The notes: generated by a model from the sequence alone, not told the origin. 64,000 nucleotides of DNA from an uncultured Caulobacteraceae bacterium (GCA_903872075.1 CAIQJF010000025.1:44552-108551), one strand, 5' to 3'. Positions 42,889-52,942 are shown, counted from the stretch's first letter. Translations and numbers: made by a program.

Positions 42889-45456
42889 ATGTCGCGCGAG
42901 CGACGCACATCATTGTCTATGACCACTGGCGCGGTGATGCTCACCGCGGCCTTTGCGATCTTCGCGGCCGACATACCTGCGGCCCACGCCCAGGTGGCCG
43001 AAGTGGTCGTGACCGCGCGTAAGCGCGAGGAAAACGTCCAGAACATCCCGATCGCCGTGACCGCGATCACCGGCAAACAGGTTGAGCAGTTCAACCTCAC
43101 CAATGTCGAGGATGTCGCCCAGCGCACCCCGCAGCTGATCATTTCCCGCGGGTCGAGCGGCAGCGGCGCCGACATCACCATGCGCGGCATCGGCGCGCCC
43201 AGCCAGAACATCGGCATCGAGCAGTCCGTCGCCGTGAACATCGACGGCGTCTACTACGGCCAGGGCCGGGCCATCGATGAAGGCGTGTTCGACGTCAGCG
43301 GTGTCCAGGTGATGAAGGGGCCGCAGGCGCTGTTCTATGGGAAGAACGCCACGGCCGGCGCCCTCGCCGTCCAGACCAACGATCCCGGCTCCAAGCCGGA
43401 AGCCAGCCTGACCGCTGGCTATCAGTTCGAGGCCCAGGAAGCCTATGTTCAAGGTTTCGTGTCAGGCCCCGTGACCGAGAAGTTCGGCCTGCGTCTGGCC
43501 TTCAGCTACCATGACCAGAGCCAGGGCTATCTGAAGAACACCGCCACGGCCCTACCCTACAACACCTTCGATACCGCGACCTTCACGCCGCACTCGACCC
43601 CGACCTCGACCCCGCCGTCCTATCTCGGGCAGACCAAGGACGCCCTGGTTCGCCTCACCGCCAAGTGGCGGCCGACCGATCGCTGGACCTTTACGGCGAA
43701 GGGCACGTTCGACGACCATCACAGCAACAACAACGTCGACAACGGCGTGATTGTCTACTGCCCCCTCGGCTATCCCCAGTCGGAAGGCGGCCTGCCCGCC
43801 GCCAGCCGGTCCACGTGCGGACCGCAATGGGCCGCGCCGCAACCGGGCCTGCCTCTGGTGATCGCCAACACTCCCGGCTCGCTTGAGGGCAAGGAAGGCG
43901 GCAAGGATTTCGAGCACTATCGCGACGGAAACATCTATCTGAAGATCAACTACACCGGGGAGAACTTCACGTTCACCTCGACCAATGGCTATCAGACCCT
44001 GTCGAACGACTGGGCCGACAATCAGAATTTCACCAAAGCGACCGGTGTTTACGCCGGTGAGCATTTCGACTGGCAACAGTTCTCCACCGAGGAGCGGGTG
44101 ACGACGTCGTTCCACGCCCCGATCAACTTCGCGGGTGGCGTCTACTTCCAGACCACCTCCCTGAATTTCCAGCAGAATGTCGACTTCGCCGGCGCCCAGA
44201 ACAGCGCCGCGCCCGCAATCGACCAGTATGTGGCCTACAACAAGCTGGCCCACACCAAGGGCGACACCTACGCTGTCTTCGGCCAGGGGATCTGGGACAT
44301 CATCCCCACCGTCGAACTGACCGCCGGGGCGCGCTACACCCACGAGACCAAGACCTCGTTCTTCCGCCAGCCCTATGTCTGGCCGGCCGTCTACGGCCTG
44401 TTCATCCAGTACAATCCCGCCAACCCCACCTCGGGCGGCGGCATCTGTAATTGCAATCAGGTTCTCGGCGACCAGTCCTTCGACAACGTTTCGCCGGAAG
44501 TGACCCTGACCTGGAAGCCGACCAAGGACCTCACCCTCTACGGGGCCTATAAGACGGGCTACAAATCGGGCGGCTTCTCCGACTCCGCCATCCTCAGCAC
44601 CGGCACCCTGCCGGGCGACCTTCAGTTCAAGCCTGAAACCTCCGAAGGCTTCGAATTCGGCGTGAAATCCACCTGGCTCGATCGCCAGCTGCGGATCAAC
44701 GTCGACGTGTTCGACTTCCTCTACTCCAACCTGCAGGTCGACTTCTTCAACACCCCAACCTTCAACTACGTGACCCTCAACGCGGCCAGCGCCCGCACCT
44801 ACGGCGTCGAATACAACATCGAGTTCGCGCCAAAGACGGTCCCCGGCCTCGTGCTCTATGCCGACGGCGCCTACAACGAGTCGCACTATGGCCAGTTCAC
44901 GTCGCCTTGCTCGCCTGCGGGCCTGACCTACGAGCAGGGCTGCAACACCCTGCGGGTGGTGAACCCTGCTTCGGGCGCCTACACCTTCTCCCCCAATTGC
45001 GGCAACGGCGGGGGGCAGGCGAACTGCAACTTCATGAATGTCGACGGGCGGCCTACCGCTCTGTCGCCGAAGTGGACCGCAGTGATCGGCGCCGACTATG
45101 ATCACCAGATCAGTTCGACGTTGAAGCTCGGCCTGGCGGCCGACATCCGCATCAGCAGCGACTATGCGACCAACTCGTTCCCCAGCGACGTCACCCTGGC
45201 GATCGACCACCAGAATGCCTACGCCATGCTCGACGCCGTCATCTCGCTGGGCAGCGTGAACAACCACTGGCAGGTTTCGGTCATCGGCAAGAACCTGACG
45301 AATGAGTTCGTGAAGCTGGGCGAAGGCGGCCTGCCGCTCTCCGGCGGCACGGCCGGCTGCAAGACCTCGGTCTGCGGCGCGCAGTTGATCTCCGACCAGA
45401 ACGCGATCGTGCAGAACCCCCGCACGGTGGCGATCCAGCTGAAATACACCTACTGA
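42889..45456 (+). CDS. TonB-dependent receptor
   Basis: VAEVVVTARKREENVQNIPIAVTAI plug, C-terminal NLTNEF...VAIQLKYTY; start at MSRERR with GGGAGG upstream. Confidence 0.92.
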   Translation: MSRERRTSLSMTTGAVMLTAAFAIFAADIPAAHAQVAEVVVTARKREENVQNIPIAVTAITGKQVEQFNLTNVEDVAQRTPQLIISRGSSGSGADITMRGIGAPSQNIGIEQSVAVNIDGVYYGQGRAIDEGVFDVSGVQVMKGPQALFYGKNATAGALAVQTNDPGSKPEASLTAGYQFEAQEAYVQGFVSGPVTEKFGLRLAFSYHDQSQGYLKNTATALPYNTFDTATFTPHSTPTSTPPSYLGQTKDALVRLTAKWRPTDRWTFTAKGTFDDHHSNNNVDNGVIVYCPLGYPQSEGGLPAASRSTCGPQWAAPQPGLPLVIANTPGSLEGKEGGKDFEHYRDGNIYLKINYTGENFTFTSTNGYQTLSNDWADNQNFTKATGVYAGEHFDWQQFSTEERVTTSFHAPINFAGGVYFQTTSLNFQQNVDFAGAQNSAAPAIDQYVAYNKLAHTKGDTYAVFGQGIWDIIPTVELTAGARYTHETKTSFFRQPYVWPAVYGLFIQYNPANPTSGGGICNCNQVLGDQSFDNVSPEVTLTWKPTKDLTLYGAYKTGYKSGGFSDSAILSTGTLPGDLQFKPETSEGFEFGVKSTWLDRQLRINVDVFDFLYSNLQVDFFNTPTFNYVTLNAASARTYGVEYNIEFAPKTVPGLVLYADGAYNESHYGQFTSPCSPAGLTYEQGCNTLRVVNPASGAYTFSPNCGNGGGQANCNFMNVDGRPTALSPKWTAVIGADYDHQISSTLKLGLAADIRISSDYATNSFPSDVTLAIDHQNAYAMLDAVISLGSVNNHWQVSVIGKNLTNEFVKLGEGGLPLSGGTAGCKTSVCGAQLISDQNAIVQNPRTVAIQLKYTY

Positions 45457-45529
45457 GCCGCGACGAGGCGCGGACCCCGGGCATAGAAACCGGGGCCAGT
45501 CCGCCTCACAAAAAGATCGCGCTCGAAGA

Positions 45530-45558
45530 CCCCGGCGGCTCAACCGCCGGGGTTTCTT
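45530..45558 (+). terminator. Rho-independent terminator after TonB receptor
   Basis: CCCCGGCGG-ctcaa-CCGCCGGGG followed by TTTCTT. Confidence 0.8.
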
Positions 45559-45580
45559 GTCTCTGGATGATCTTTGCGTC

Positions 45581-48500
45581 CTACCAGGCGTCGACGAAAC
45601 GGCGGCGCGGCGAATGGCGCGGCCGGGCGCTCTTCAGGCCCTGGACGATCCACTTGCGAGTGTCGGCCGGGTCGATCACGGCGTCGATCTCAAGTGTCGC
45701 GGCGACATTGACGGCCTTCCCGCGCGAATAGAGGCCAGCCAGAAGCTTGTCGAAGAGCGCTTGCTTCGCCGCGGGGTCGGTTTCGGCTTCCAGTTCGCGG
45801 CGGTAGCCGAGGCGTACGGCCCCTTCCAGACCCATCCCGCCGAATTCGCCTGTAGGCCAGGCGGCGCAGAAGAACGGCGCCAGGGTGGAGCCGCCCGTCA
45901 TCGCCTGGGCCCCCAGCCCATAGGCCTTGCGCAGCACGATCGAGAACATGGGCGTACCCAGCCGCGCGGCGTTGATGAACAGCCGCGAGGTCTTGCGCAC
46001 CGCGGCGGCGGCCTCGCTGTCGGGTCCGACCATGAAGCCGGGGGTGTCGACGAGGGAGAGCACCGGCAGGTCGAAGGCATCGCAGAGCTGGAACAGGCGT
46101 GAGCCCTTGTCGGCGCCGTCGCAGTCCACCGCCCCGCCGAGATGGCGGGGATCATTGGCGATCAGGCCCATGGGCCGGCCTTCCATGCGGATGAAGCCGG
46201 TGATCAGGCCCGGTGCGAAATTCGGACGGAGTTCGAGGAACGAGCCCGCGTCGACCAGCGTCTCGATCACGTTCCGGACATCGTAGACCCGCAGGCGGTT
46301 TTCCGGGATTGCCCGGCGCAGGAGCCGCTGATCGGCGGCGGTCCAGTCGGAAACCGGTCCCTGGAAATAGGACAGGGTCTGTTTGGCGATCCGGGTCGCG
46401 TCCGCCTCGTCCTCGGCCAGGACATCGACCACGCCGTTGGCGGTCTGGACGTCCATCGGGCCGATGTCCTCCGGCGCGAACACCCCAAGGCCGCCGCCCT
46501 CGATCATGGCCGGGCCGCCCATGCCGATATTGGTCCCCTTGGTGCAGATCAGAATCTCGCACACGCCGGCAAAAGAGGCGTTGCCGGCGAAGCAGCGGCC
46601 GGACACGACGGCGATCTTGGGGACCTGGCCGGCCAGCTGGGCGAAAGCCTTGAAACTGGGGGTGGCGAGACCGGAGCTGCCAATCCCGTCGGTGTCCCCC
46701 GGGCGCCCGCCGCCGCCTTCGGCGAACCAGACCACGGGCAGATGTTCAGCCTCGACCAGCTCCAGAAGCCGGTCGGTCTTAAGGTGGTTCATCAGTCCCT
46801 GGGTGCCGGCCAGAACCGTGAAATCGTAGGAGAGGGCGGCGCAGCGGGCCTTGTCGGGCCCAAACAGGGCGCCGTTGACCGATCCGACGCCGCAGATGAG
46901 CCCGTCGGCGGGGCTCATCTTGAGCAGCTCCTCCGGGGTGCGCCGACGGCGCTGGGCGGCGACGGCGAACGAGCCATATTCGAGGAAGGTGCCGGGATCG
47001 AGCAGGTCGTCGATATTTTCCCGGGCGGTTCGCTGGTTGCGGCTGCGACGGCGCGCCACCGCCTCAGGCCGCGCCTCATCGAGAGTCACCCGCCAGCGTT
47101 CGAGCACCTCGGCCAGATCGGGCCGGATGGCGTCTAGGTCCACCTCCTCCTGGAGATCCTCGACCGCATCCGCGACGGCCTCCGGAATCAGGAAGACCAG
47201 CGGCTGGTCCTTGAGAACCACATCCCCAGCGGCGGCGCCTATGCGCGCCACGCGACCGCCGGCCGTCGCCTCGACGACGTGCTCCATTTTCATGGCTTCA
47301 AGGATGGCGAGGGTCTGTCCTGGGCGAACGAGGTCGCCCTCGGCGACGCCGAAGGATCCGACCGTCGCCTGCAGCGGCGCGCGCACCGAAACGGCTCCCT
47401 CCACCGCGAGTTCCTGCCCGCCCGCCACCGCGCCCGCCCCGCTCGTGTCGGCGGCGAATGCGCGGCTGGAGAGTCGGTCGGCCGCGGCTATCAGGGCCGG
47501 AGCCTCGCTCTCAACGAAGGTCGTCGTGGTCTCGCCGGCCAGAACTTCCGGCCGCGCCAGCAGGGCGCGGAGCGGACCGATCAGGGTCTGGGCGCCTTCG
47601 ATCCGGAATTCCGAAAGGGCGCGATCCGTGCGGGCCGCCGCCTGAGCCAGGGTCGCGCCATGCACGATGACCTTGGCCAGCAAGGAGTCGTAGTTGGGGT
47701 TGGTCACATAGCCGGCGTAGCCATAGCCATCGACCCGAACGCCGGGTCCCGACGGGGGTTCATAGGCCGTCAGCCGCCCGCCGCTGGGCAGAACTGAACC
47801 GTCTGCCGCCAGGGTCTCGAGATTGACCCGGGCCTGGATGGCATAGCCTTGCGAGCGCGGCGTTTCCGTCAGACCGATCGCGGCGAGGGTGTCGCCGGCG
47901 GCCAGACGAATCTGGGCCTGGACCAGATCGATCCCCGTGACCGCCTCGGTGATGGTGTGCTCGACCTGCAGCCGGGCGTTGGCCTCGATGAAGAAGAAGT
48001 CTTCGCCTCCCGCCTCGAGCAGGAACTCGATGGTGCCCAGGGTGCGATAGCGGGCCGCCGCGGCCAGGTTGACCGCCGCCTCGAACAGCCGCGTCCGGAC
48101 ACCCTCTAAAAGGTTCGGCGCCGGCGCGATTTCGAGGATCTTCTGGTGGCGGCGTTGCAGCGAGCAGTCCCGCTCGCCGATGGCGAGAACCCCGGTCCTG
48201 TCGCCCGCGACCTGCACCTCGATGTGCCGGGCGTGCTCGATCAGACGTTCGGCGTAGACAAGGCCGACGCCAAACGCCGCCTGGGCCTCGCGTGACGCTG
48301 CGGCAAAGGCGTCGGGCAGTTCCTCGCGCGTGCGCACCGGCCGCATGCCCCGCCCCCCGCCGCCGGCCACGGCCTTGATCATCATGGCCGCGCCCCTGGG
48401 CAGGGTGTCGAAGAAGGCCGTCATTTCCGCGAGGTCGGCCGCCCCGTCGGTGCCGGTGATGACCGGGACGCCGGCGCGCACCGCCAGTCCCTTGGCCCGC

Positions 48501-48850
48501 GCCTTGTCGCCGAACAGTTCGAGGGCCTCGGGGGAGGGGCCGACGAAGGCAAGACCGGCCTGGGCGCAGGCCCGCGCAAAGTCGGCGTTCTCCGAGAGAA
48601 AACCATAGCCGGGGTGGATCGCGTCACAGTGCGCGGCCTTGGCGGCGGCGATCACCGCGGGAATGTCCAGATAGGCCTTCGCGCCGGCGGCGCCGAGCGG
48701 GACGGCCTGGTCCCCGGCCCGGACGTGGAGGGAGGCCGCGTCGTCGGTTGAGTAGAGGGTGGTGGAACGGAGGCCGAGGTCGGCGGCGGCGCGGGCGATG
48801 CGGATGGCGATCTCGCCACGGTTGGCGATCAGCAGATTCTGGAAAGGCAT
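45581..48850 (-). CDS. Single-chain biotin-dependent acyl-CoA carboxylase (biotin carboxylase-BCCP-carboxyltransferase)
   Basis: N-term LLIANRGEIAIRIARAAADLGL biotin carboxylase, ILEAMKMEHVVEA biotinylation motif, C-terminal carboxyltransferase (VVSGRCFAGNASFAGVCEI, DTPGFMVGPDSEAAAAVR), 1089 aa. Confidence 0.9.
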   Translation of the reverse strand: MPFQNLLIANRGEIAIRIARAAADLGLRSTTLYSTDDAASLHVRAGDQAVPLGAAGAKAYLDIPAVIAAAKAAHCDAIHPGYGFLSENADFARACAQAGLAFVGPSPEALELFGDKARAKGLAVRAGVPVITGTDGAADLAEMTAFFDTLPRGAAMMIKAVAGGGGRGMRPVRTREELPDAFAAASREAQAAFGVGLVYAERLIEHARHIEVQVAGDRTGVLAIGERDCSLQRRHQKILEIAPAPNLLEGVRTRLFEAAVNLAAAARYRTLGTIEFLLEAGGEDFFFIEANARLQVEHTITEAVTGIDLVQAQIRLAAGDTLAAIGLTETPRSQGYAIQARVNLETLAADGSVLPSGGRLTAYEPPSGPGVRVDGYGYAGYVTNPNYDSLLAKVIVHGATLAQAAARTDRALSEFRIEGAQTLIGPLRALLARPEVLAGETTTTFVESEAPALIAAADRLSSRAFAADTSGAGAVAGGQELAVEGAVSVRAPLQATVGSFGVAEGDLVRPGQTLAILEAMKMEHVVEATAGGRVARIGAAAGDVVLKDQPLVFLIPEAVADAVEDLQEEVDLDAIRPDLAEVLERWRVTLDEARPEAVARRRSRNQRTARENIDDLLDPGTFLEYGSFAVAAQRRRRTPEELLKMSPADGLICGVGSVNGALFGPDKARCAALSYDFTVLAGTQGLMNHLKTDRLLELVEAEHLPVVWFAEGGGGRPGDTDGIGSSGLATPSFKAFAQLAGQVPKIAVVSGRCFAGNASFAGVCEILICTKGTNIGMGGPAMIEGGGLGVFAPEDIGPMDVQTANGVVDVLAEDEADATRIAKQTLSYFQGPVSDWTAADQRLLRRAIPENRLRVYDVRNVIETLVDAGSFLELRPNFAPGLITGFIRMEGRPMGLIANDPRHLGGAVDCDGADKGSRLFQLCDAFDLPVLSLVDTPGFMVGPDSEAAAAVRKTSRLFINAARLGTPMFSIVLRKAYGLGAQAMTGGSTLAPFFCAAWPTGEFGGMGLEGAVRLGYRRELEAETDPAAKQALFDKLLAGLYSRGKAVNVAATLEIDAVIDPADTRKWIVQGLKSARPRHSPRRRFVDAW

Positions 48851-48952
48851 GGGTTTTCGGGGCGTCCTCGAGCGGCTCTTCGGCGGTTTGACTCACCATA
48901 GAGTCCCCGAATTCCGGCCGCCATGCGCAAACGACCGAAAGTCCGGGGCGGC

Positions 48953-49591
48953 TCAGCCCGTCACGATCGTCCCCGCTTCGGCGGCGATAGTCGACGCTTC
49001 CGGCCGGGCGACCCCGAGGCCGGTCAGCAGAAGCGCGATCACATCGGCGGCCAGCCGTGCGGCCTGCGGGGCGGAGAGACTCCTCTCGACTGTGGTCGAG
49101 AGGAGAATCTGGCAGAGTCCGATGACATAGACCGCCGCCGCCTCCTGATCCGGACACCCGAAGCGGCCGCTGGCGCATCCGTCGGCAATATCGGTCCGTA
49201 AGGCTGTATTGAGCGGATGATCCGTCTGCAACGCCCGGGCGTGGCCTCGCAACATCACGCGGGCCGCGCGGCCATCCGTCAGCGCGAAGCGCACGAACGT
49301 GCCGATCGCACGCGCCATGCGCGCCGCCGGGTCGCTGATCCCGGTGTTCGTGGCGGTGGCGTCGATCTCCACCTTCTGACGGATCTCCGCCGCGACCGCC
49401 GCCGCGAAGGTGTCCTTATCCGCGAAATGATTGAAGAAGCTGCCTTTCGCCACGCCGGCGCGGTCGATGATGTCGTTGACCGGGATTGCGTCGATGGACC
49501 GGTCCGCCAGCAGTTCAGCCCCGGCGGCGAGAAGCGCGGCCCGGGTCTTCAGGCGGCGCGGTTCCTGTCGGCTGGCTGGTCTGAGATTCAT
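48953..49591 (-). CDS. TetR/AcrR-family transcriptional regulator
   Basis: RAALLAAGAELLADRSIDAIPVNDIIDRAGVAKGSFFNHFADKDTFAAAVAAEIR HTH. Confidence 0.9.
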   Translation of the reverse strand: MNLRPASRQEPRRLKTRAALLAAGAELLADRSIDAIPVNDIIDRAGVAKGSFFNHFADKDTFAAAVAAEIRQKVEIDATATNTGISDPAARMARAIGTFVRFALTDGRAARVMLRGHARALQTDHPLNTALRTDIADGCASGRFGCPDQEAAAVYVIGLCQILLSTTVERSLSAPQAARLAADVIALLLTGLGVARPEASTIAAEAGTIVTG

Positions 49592-49644
49592 GGACACCCT
49601 CGGAGCGCTAGGCGCTTGCGCCTGGTCAGGCAATATGACAAACA

Positions 49645-49658
49645 TGACCAAATGGTCA
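49645..49658. promoter_or_regulatory. Probable TetR operator palindrome in divergent promoter region
   Basis: TGACCA-AA-TGGTCA between the divergent TetR and VOC genes. Confidence 0.55.
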
Positions 49659-49674
49659 AGTTAAGGGAAGAGCC

Positions 49675-50619
49675 ATGAGTATGATCAGGATCGCGGACAT
49701 CGCCTATGTCCGCTTCACCGCGCCGGACCTTGGCGCCATGGCGGCCTTTCTCGCGGACTTCGGCCTCACGGCCGAGATCTGGTCCGACGGCGCGCTCTAC
49801 GCCCGGGGCGCCGGCCCGGCGCCTTTCGTTCACGCCACCGCCCTCGGTGAGCCCGGATTCGCCGCCCTGGGGCTCCGCGCCGACAGCCTGGCGGACCTCG
49901 ACGTGCTGGCGGCGGCGGAGGGTGTGACGGTGGAGGATTTGCGGAGCCCCGGCGGCGGCCGGGTGGCGCGCCTGCGGGATCCGGATGGACGTCTGGTGGA
50001 GGTCGTCGCGGGTCAGACCCTGGTTGACCCGGCGCCTGTTCCCGGCGATCCGCCGCGCAACACCGCTACCGTCCGCCCGCGCCGGCGGGCGCCGGTCAGG
50101 CTGGCCGCGGGCCCTTCGCGGGTCGTCCGGCTCGGCCACGCCGTCCTGGATGTGTCGGACTATCGGACCCTGGGCGCCTGGTACGCCGATCGTTTCGGTC
50201 TGATCGTCAGCGACGAGATTGAGGTCGCGCCGGGCGCGCCGATCGGCGCCTTCTTCCGGTGCGACCGGGGCGATGACCTCACGGACCATCACACCCTGTT
50301 CCTGCTGCAGTCGCCCCGCGGCCCCGGCTTTAATCATGCGGCCTTCGAGGTCGCCAATGTGGACGATCTGATGCGTGGCCACAGCCATCTGAAGACCGCC
50401 GGACGAACGCCGGCCTGGGGCGTCGGCCGTCATATCCTCGGCAGCCAGGTCTTCGACTACTGGAAGGATCCCTGGGGGCATGAACTGGAGCATTGGACGG
50501 ACGGCGATCTGTTCACCGCCGCGGACGGCTCCAACACAGCCGATATGGCGACCTTGCTGGGGGTCCAGTGGGGCCCGCTGCACCCGATGATGGCCGCCGC
50601 CCAGGAGCGTCGCTTATGA
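49675..50619 (+). CDS. VOC-family two-domain dioxygenase (type I extradiol-like)
   Basis: Tandem VOC modules: IADIAYVRFTAPDLGAMAAFLADFGL and VVRLGHAVLDVSDYRTLGAWYADRFGLIVSDEIE...GFNHAAFEVANVDDLM...YWKDPWGHELEHWTDGD. Confidence 0.83.
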   Translation: MSMIRIADIAYVRFTAPDLGAMAAFLADFGLTAEIWSDGALYARGAGPAPFVHATALGEPGFAALGLRADSLADLDVLAAAEGVTVEDLRSPGGGRVARLRDPDGRLVEVVAGQTLVDPAPVPGDPPRNTATVRPRRRAPVRLAAGPSRVVRLGHAVLDVSDYRTLGAWYADRFGLIVSDEIEVAPGAPIGAFFRCDRGDDLTDHHTLFLLQSPRGPGFNHAAFEVANVDDLMRGHSHLKTAGRTPAWGVGRHILGSQVFDYWKDPWGHELEHWTDGDLFTAADGSNTADMATLLGVQWGPLHPMMAAAQERRL

Positions 50620-51455
50620 AACTCGCCATGTATGACGCCGGCGCCGGCCCGCGGGTCGGGGTCGTGAACGACGGCCGCGTGACCGACGCAGGCTGGGCAG
50701 GCTCCATGATCGCGCTGATCTCTGAGTGGGACCGCCGCCGGCCGGAGGTCGAGGCGCGGCTTCAGGACGCGCCGGCCATCCCCCTCGCTGCGGTTCGTTT
50801 GCTGCCGCCCGTGGCGCGGCCGGGCAAGATCTTCGCCATAGGCCTGAACTACGCCGACCACATCGCCGAGAGTCACATGGAGACGCCGGTCCATCAGGTG
50901 TGGTTCACCAAGGCCGTGACCTCGGTCAACGGCCCCTTCGATCCGGTGCTGATCGCGCGCGGCGCCCCCTTCGTGGACTATGAGGCCGAGCTGGTGGCGA
51001 TCATCGGCCGGGGCGGCAAGCACATCGCCAAGGCGGACGCCGCGGCCCACGTCTTCGGCTATTGCGTCGGCAACGACGTGACCGAGCGGGTCTGGCAGCA
51101 TCGCAGCGGCCAGTGGTCCCTGGGCAAGTCCTTCGACACCCATGCGCCCATCGGCCCCTGGATCACTACCGCCGACGAGGTCGCCGATCCTCACGCCCTG
51201 GCGATCGCGTGCCAGGTGAACGGCGAGACGCGCCAGGACTCCAATACCCGCCACCTTGTGTTCGATGTGTTCGACCAGATCGCCCACCTGTCCCAGGCCA
51301 TGACTCTGGAGCCGGGCGATCTGATCTTCACCGGCACGCCCGGCGGCATCGGCGCGGCCATGGAGCCACGGCGGTTTCTTCAAGCCGGCGATGTGGTCCG
51401 CTGCGACATCGAAGGGCTCGGTCACATCGAAAACACTCTGGCGGCGGAGGCCTGA
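50616..51455 (+). CDS. Fumarylacetoacetate hydrolase (FAH) family protein
   Basis: KIFAIGLNYADHIAES, DYEAELVAIIGRGGKHIAKADAAAHVFGYCVGNDVTER, LEPGDLIFTGTPGGIG. Confidence 0.92.
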   Translation: MKLAMYDAGAGPRVGVVNDGRVTDAGWAGSMIALISEWDRRRPEVEARLQDAPAIPLAAVRLLPPVARPGKIFAIGLNYADHIAESHMETPVHQVWFTKAVTSVNGPFDPVLIARGAPFVDYEAELVAIIGRGGKHIAKADAAAHVFGYCVGNDVTERVWQHRSGQWSLGKSFDTHAPIGPWITTADEVADPHALAIACQVNGETRQDSNTRHLVFDVFDQIAHLSQAMTLEPGDLIFTGTPGGIGAAMEPRRFLQAGDVVRCDIEGLGHIENTLAAEA

Positions 51456-51457
51456 TC

Positions 51458-52942
51458 ATGTCCCACACCGTCGACTGCGATGTCCTGGTGGTCGGCGCTG
51501 GGCCGGTCGGGGTGACCCTGGCGGCGCTGCTGGCCGGGGAGGGCGTCAGCGTCCTGGCCGCCGAGCAGGCTGCCGAAATCTATCCCCTGCCCCGGGCCGC
51601 CCATATCGATCATGAGATCGTGCGGGTGTTCCAGGCCATTGGCGCCGCCGAGCCGGTCCTGGCGGCGGCCAAGGCGGCGGGCCGCTACGACTTTCTCACC
51701 GCCGCCGGCGAGACCCTGCTGAGTTTCGATTCCACCCAGGCGCGGTCGCCGTCGGGCTGGCCGGCCTCCAACATGATCCATCAGCCGTCGGTGGAGGCGG
51801 CTCTGCGTGCGGCCCTCGCCAGGTCCGCGCCGGGCGCCCTGCGATCGGGCTGGGCCCTTCTGGGTCTCGACGCCGCCGCCGACGGTGTGGTCGCCCGCTT
51901 CGCCACCCCCGAAGGTGAGCGGACCGTCCGGGCCCGCTACCTCGTGGGCTGTGACGGCGCCCGCAGCACCGTCCGTGACCTGAGCGGCATCGCACTTGAG
52001 GATCTGAAGTTCGACGAACCGTGGCTGGTCATCGACACCATCGTCCACGATCCGGCCCGCCTGCCTGATCGCAATCTTCAGATCTGCGATCCCCGCCGCC
52101 CCACCACGTGCGTCCTGATGGGGGCCGGCCGGCATCGCTGGGAGTTCATGATGCTTCCGGGTGAAACCCCTGAACAGGTGAGCGAGCCAGCCTTCATCGC
52201 CGAACTGCTGAAGCCCTGGGACGTGGAGGGCGCCGTCACCCTGGAGCGCGCGGCGGTCTATCGCTTCCACGCCCTCGTCGCGCAAACCTGGCGGCGGGGG
52301 CGGGTCTTGCTGGCCGGAGACGCCGCCCATCAGACCCCGCCGTTCGCGGGCCAGGGCCTCTGCGCCGGGGTGCGGGACGCCGCCAACCTGGCCTGGAAGT
52401 TGGGCGCCGTCCTCCGCGGGGCGGCGGCCGAGAGCCTGCTCGACACCTACCAGACCGAGCGCGAACCGCATGTGCGGGCCTTCATCGATCTGGCCCTGAT
52501 GATGGGCCGCACGGTCTGCATTACCGACCCCGACGCCGCCGCGGCGCGGGACGCGGCCATGCTGGCCCAGCGCGCATCCGGTCAGGCGCAGGGTCCAGGC
52601 CTCGGCGGACCGGCCCTGGCGGGGGGATGTCTGCTGGAGGGAACGCCCGGCGCGGGGGAGTTCTTCCCGCAACCCTGGGGCCCAGGCGGCGAACGGCTGG
52701 ACGAGACGGCGGGTCCCGGGGCGTGGTTGATCGGGCGAGGCGTCGACCCCGCTGGCGGCCCGCCTGGCGTGGCCGTCCTGGATCTCGATCAACCTCATTT
52801 GCAACCGTTCGCCGCCGATCTGTCCCGCTGGCTGGAGCGGCATGGCGCCGCGGCCGTTCTGGTCCGGCCCGATCGCTACGTCTTCGGAACGGGCTCTCCC
52901 GCGGACCTCGCCGCCGCCTGGACGGCCGCGCTCGGGCGCTGA
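51458..52942 (+). CDS. FAD-dependent aromatic monooxygenase (MhpA/PheA-like)
   Basis: DVLVVGAGPVGVTLAALLAGEGVSVLAAEQ, LVGCDGARSTVRDLSGI, GRVLLAGDAAHQTPPFAGQGLCAGVRDAANLAWKL. Confidence 0.9.
   Translation: MSHTVDCDVLVVGAGPVGVTLAALLAGEGVSVLAAEQAAEIYPLPRAAHIDHEIVRVFQAIGAAEPVLAAAKAAGRYDFLTAAGETLLSFDSTQARSPSGWPASNMIHQPSVEAALRAALARSAPGALRSGWALLGLDAAADGVVARFATPEGERTVRARYLVGCDGARSTVRDLSGIALEDLKFDEPWLVIDTIVHDPARLPDRNLQICDPRRPTTCVLMGAGRHRWEFMMLPGETPEQVSEPAFIAELLKPWDVEGAVTLERAAVYRFHALVAQTWRRGRVLLAGDAAHQTPPFAGQGLCAGVRDAANLAWKLGAVLRGAAAESLLDTYQTEREPHVRAFIDLALMMGRTVCITDPDAAAARDAAMLAQRASGQAQGPGLGGPALAGGCLLEGTPGAGEFFPQPWGPGGERLDETAGPGAWLIGRGVDPAGGPPGVAVLDLDQPHLQPFAADLSRWLERHGAAAVLVRPDRYVFGTGSPADLAAAWTAALGR

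Noticed and set aside
43588-43620. Short tandem repeat ctcgaccccgac in the TonB receptor gene
   Set aside because: Only two imperfect units encoding STPTSTPPS; ordinary low-complexity coding sequence
43552-45543. 663-aa minus-strand ORF opposite the TonB receptor
   Set aside because: Antisense to a clear TonB-dependent receptor; GC-rich artefact
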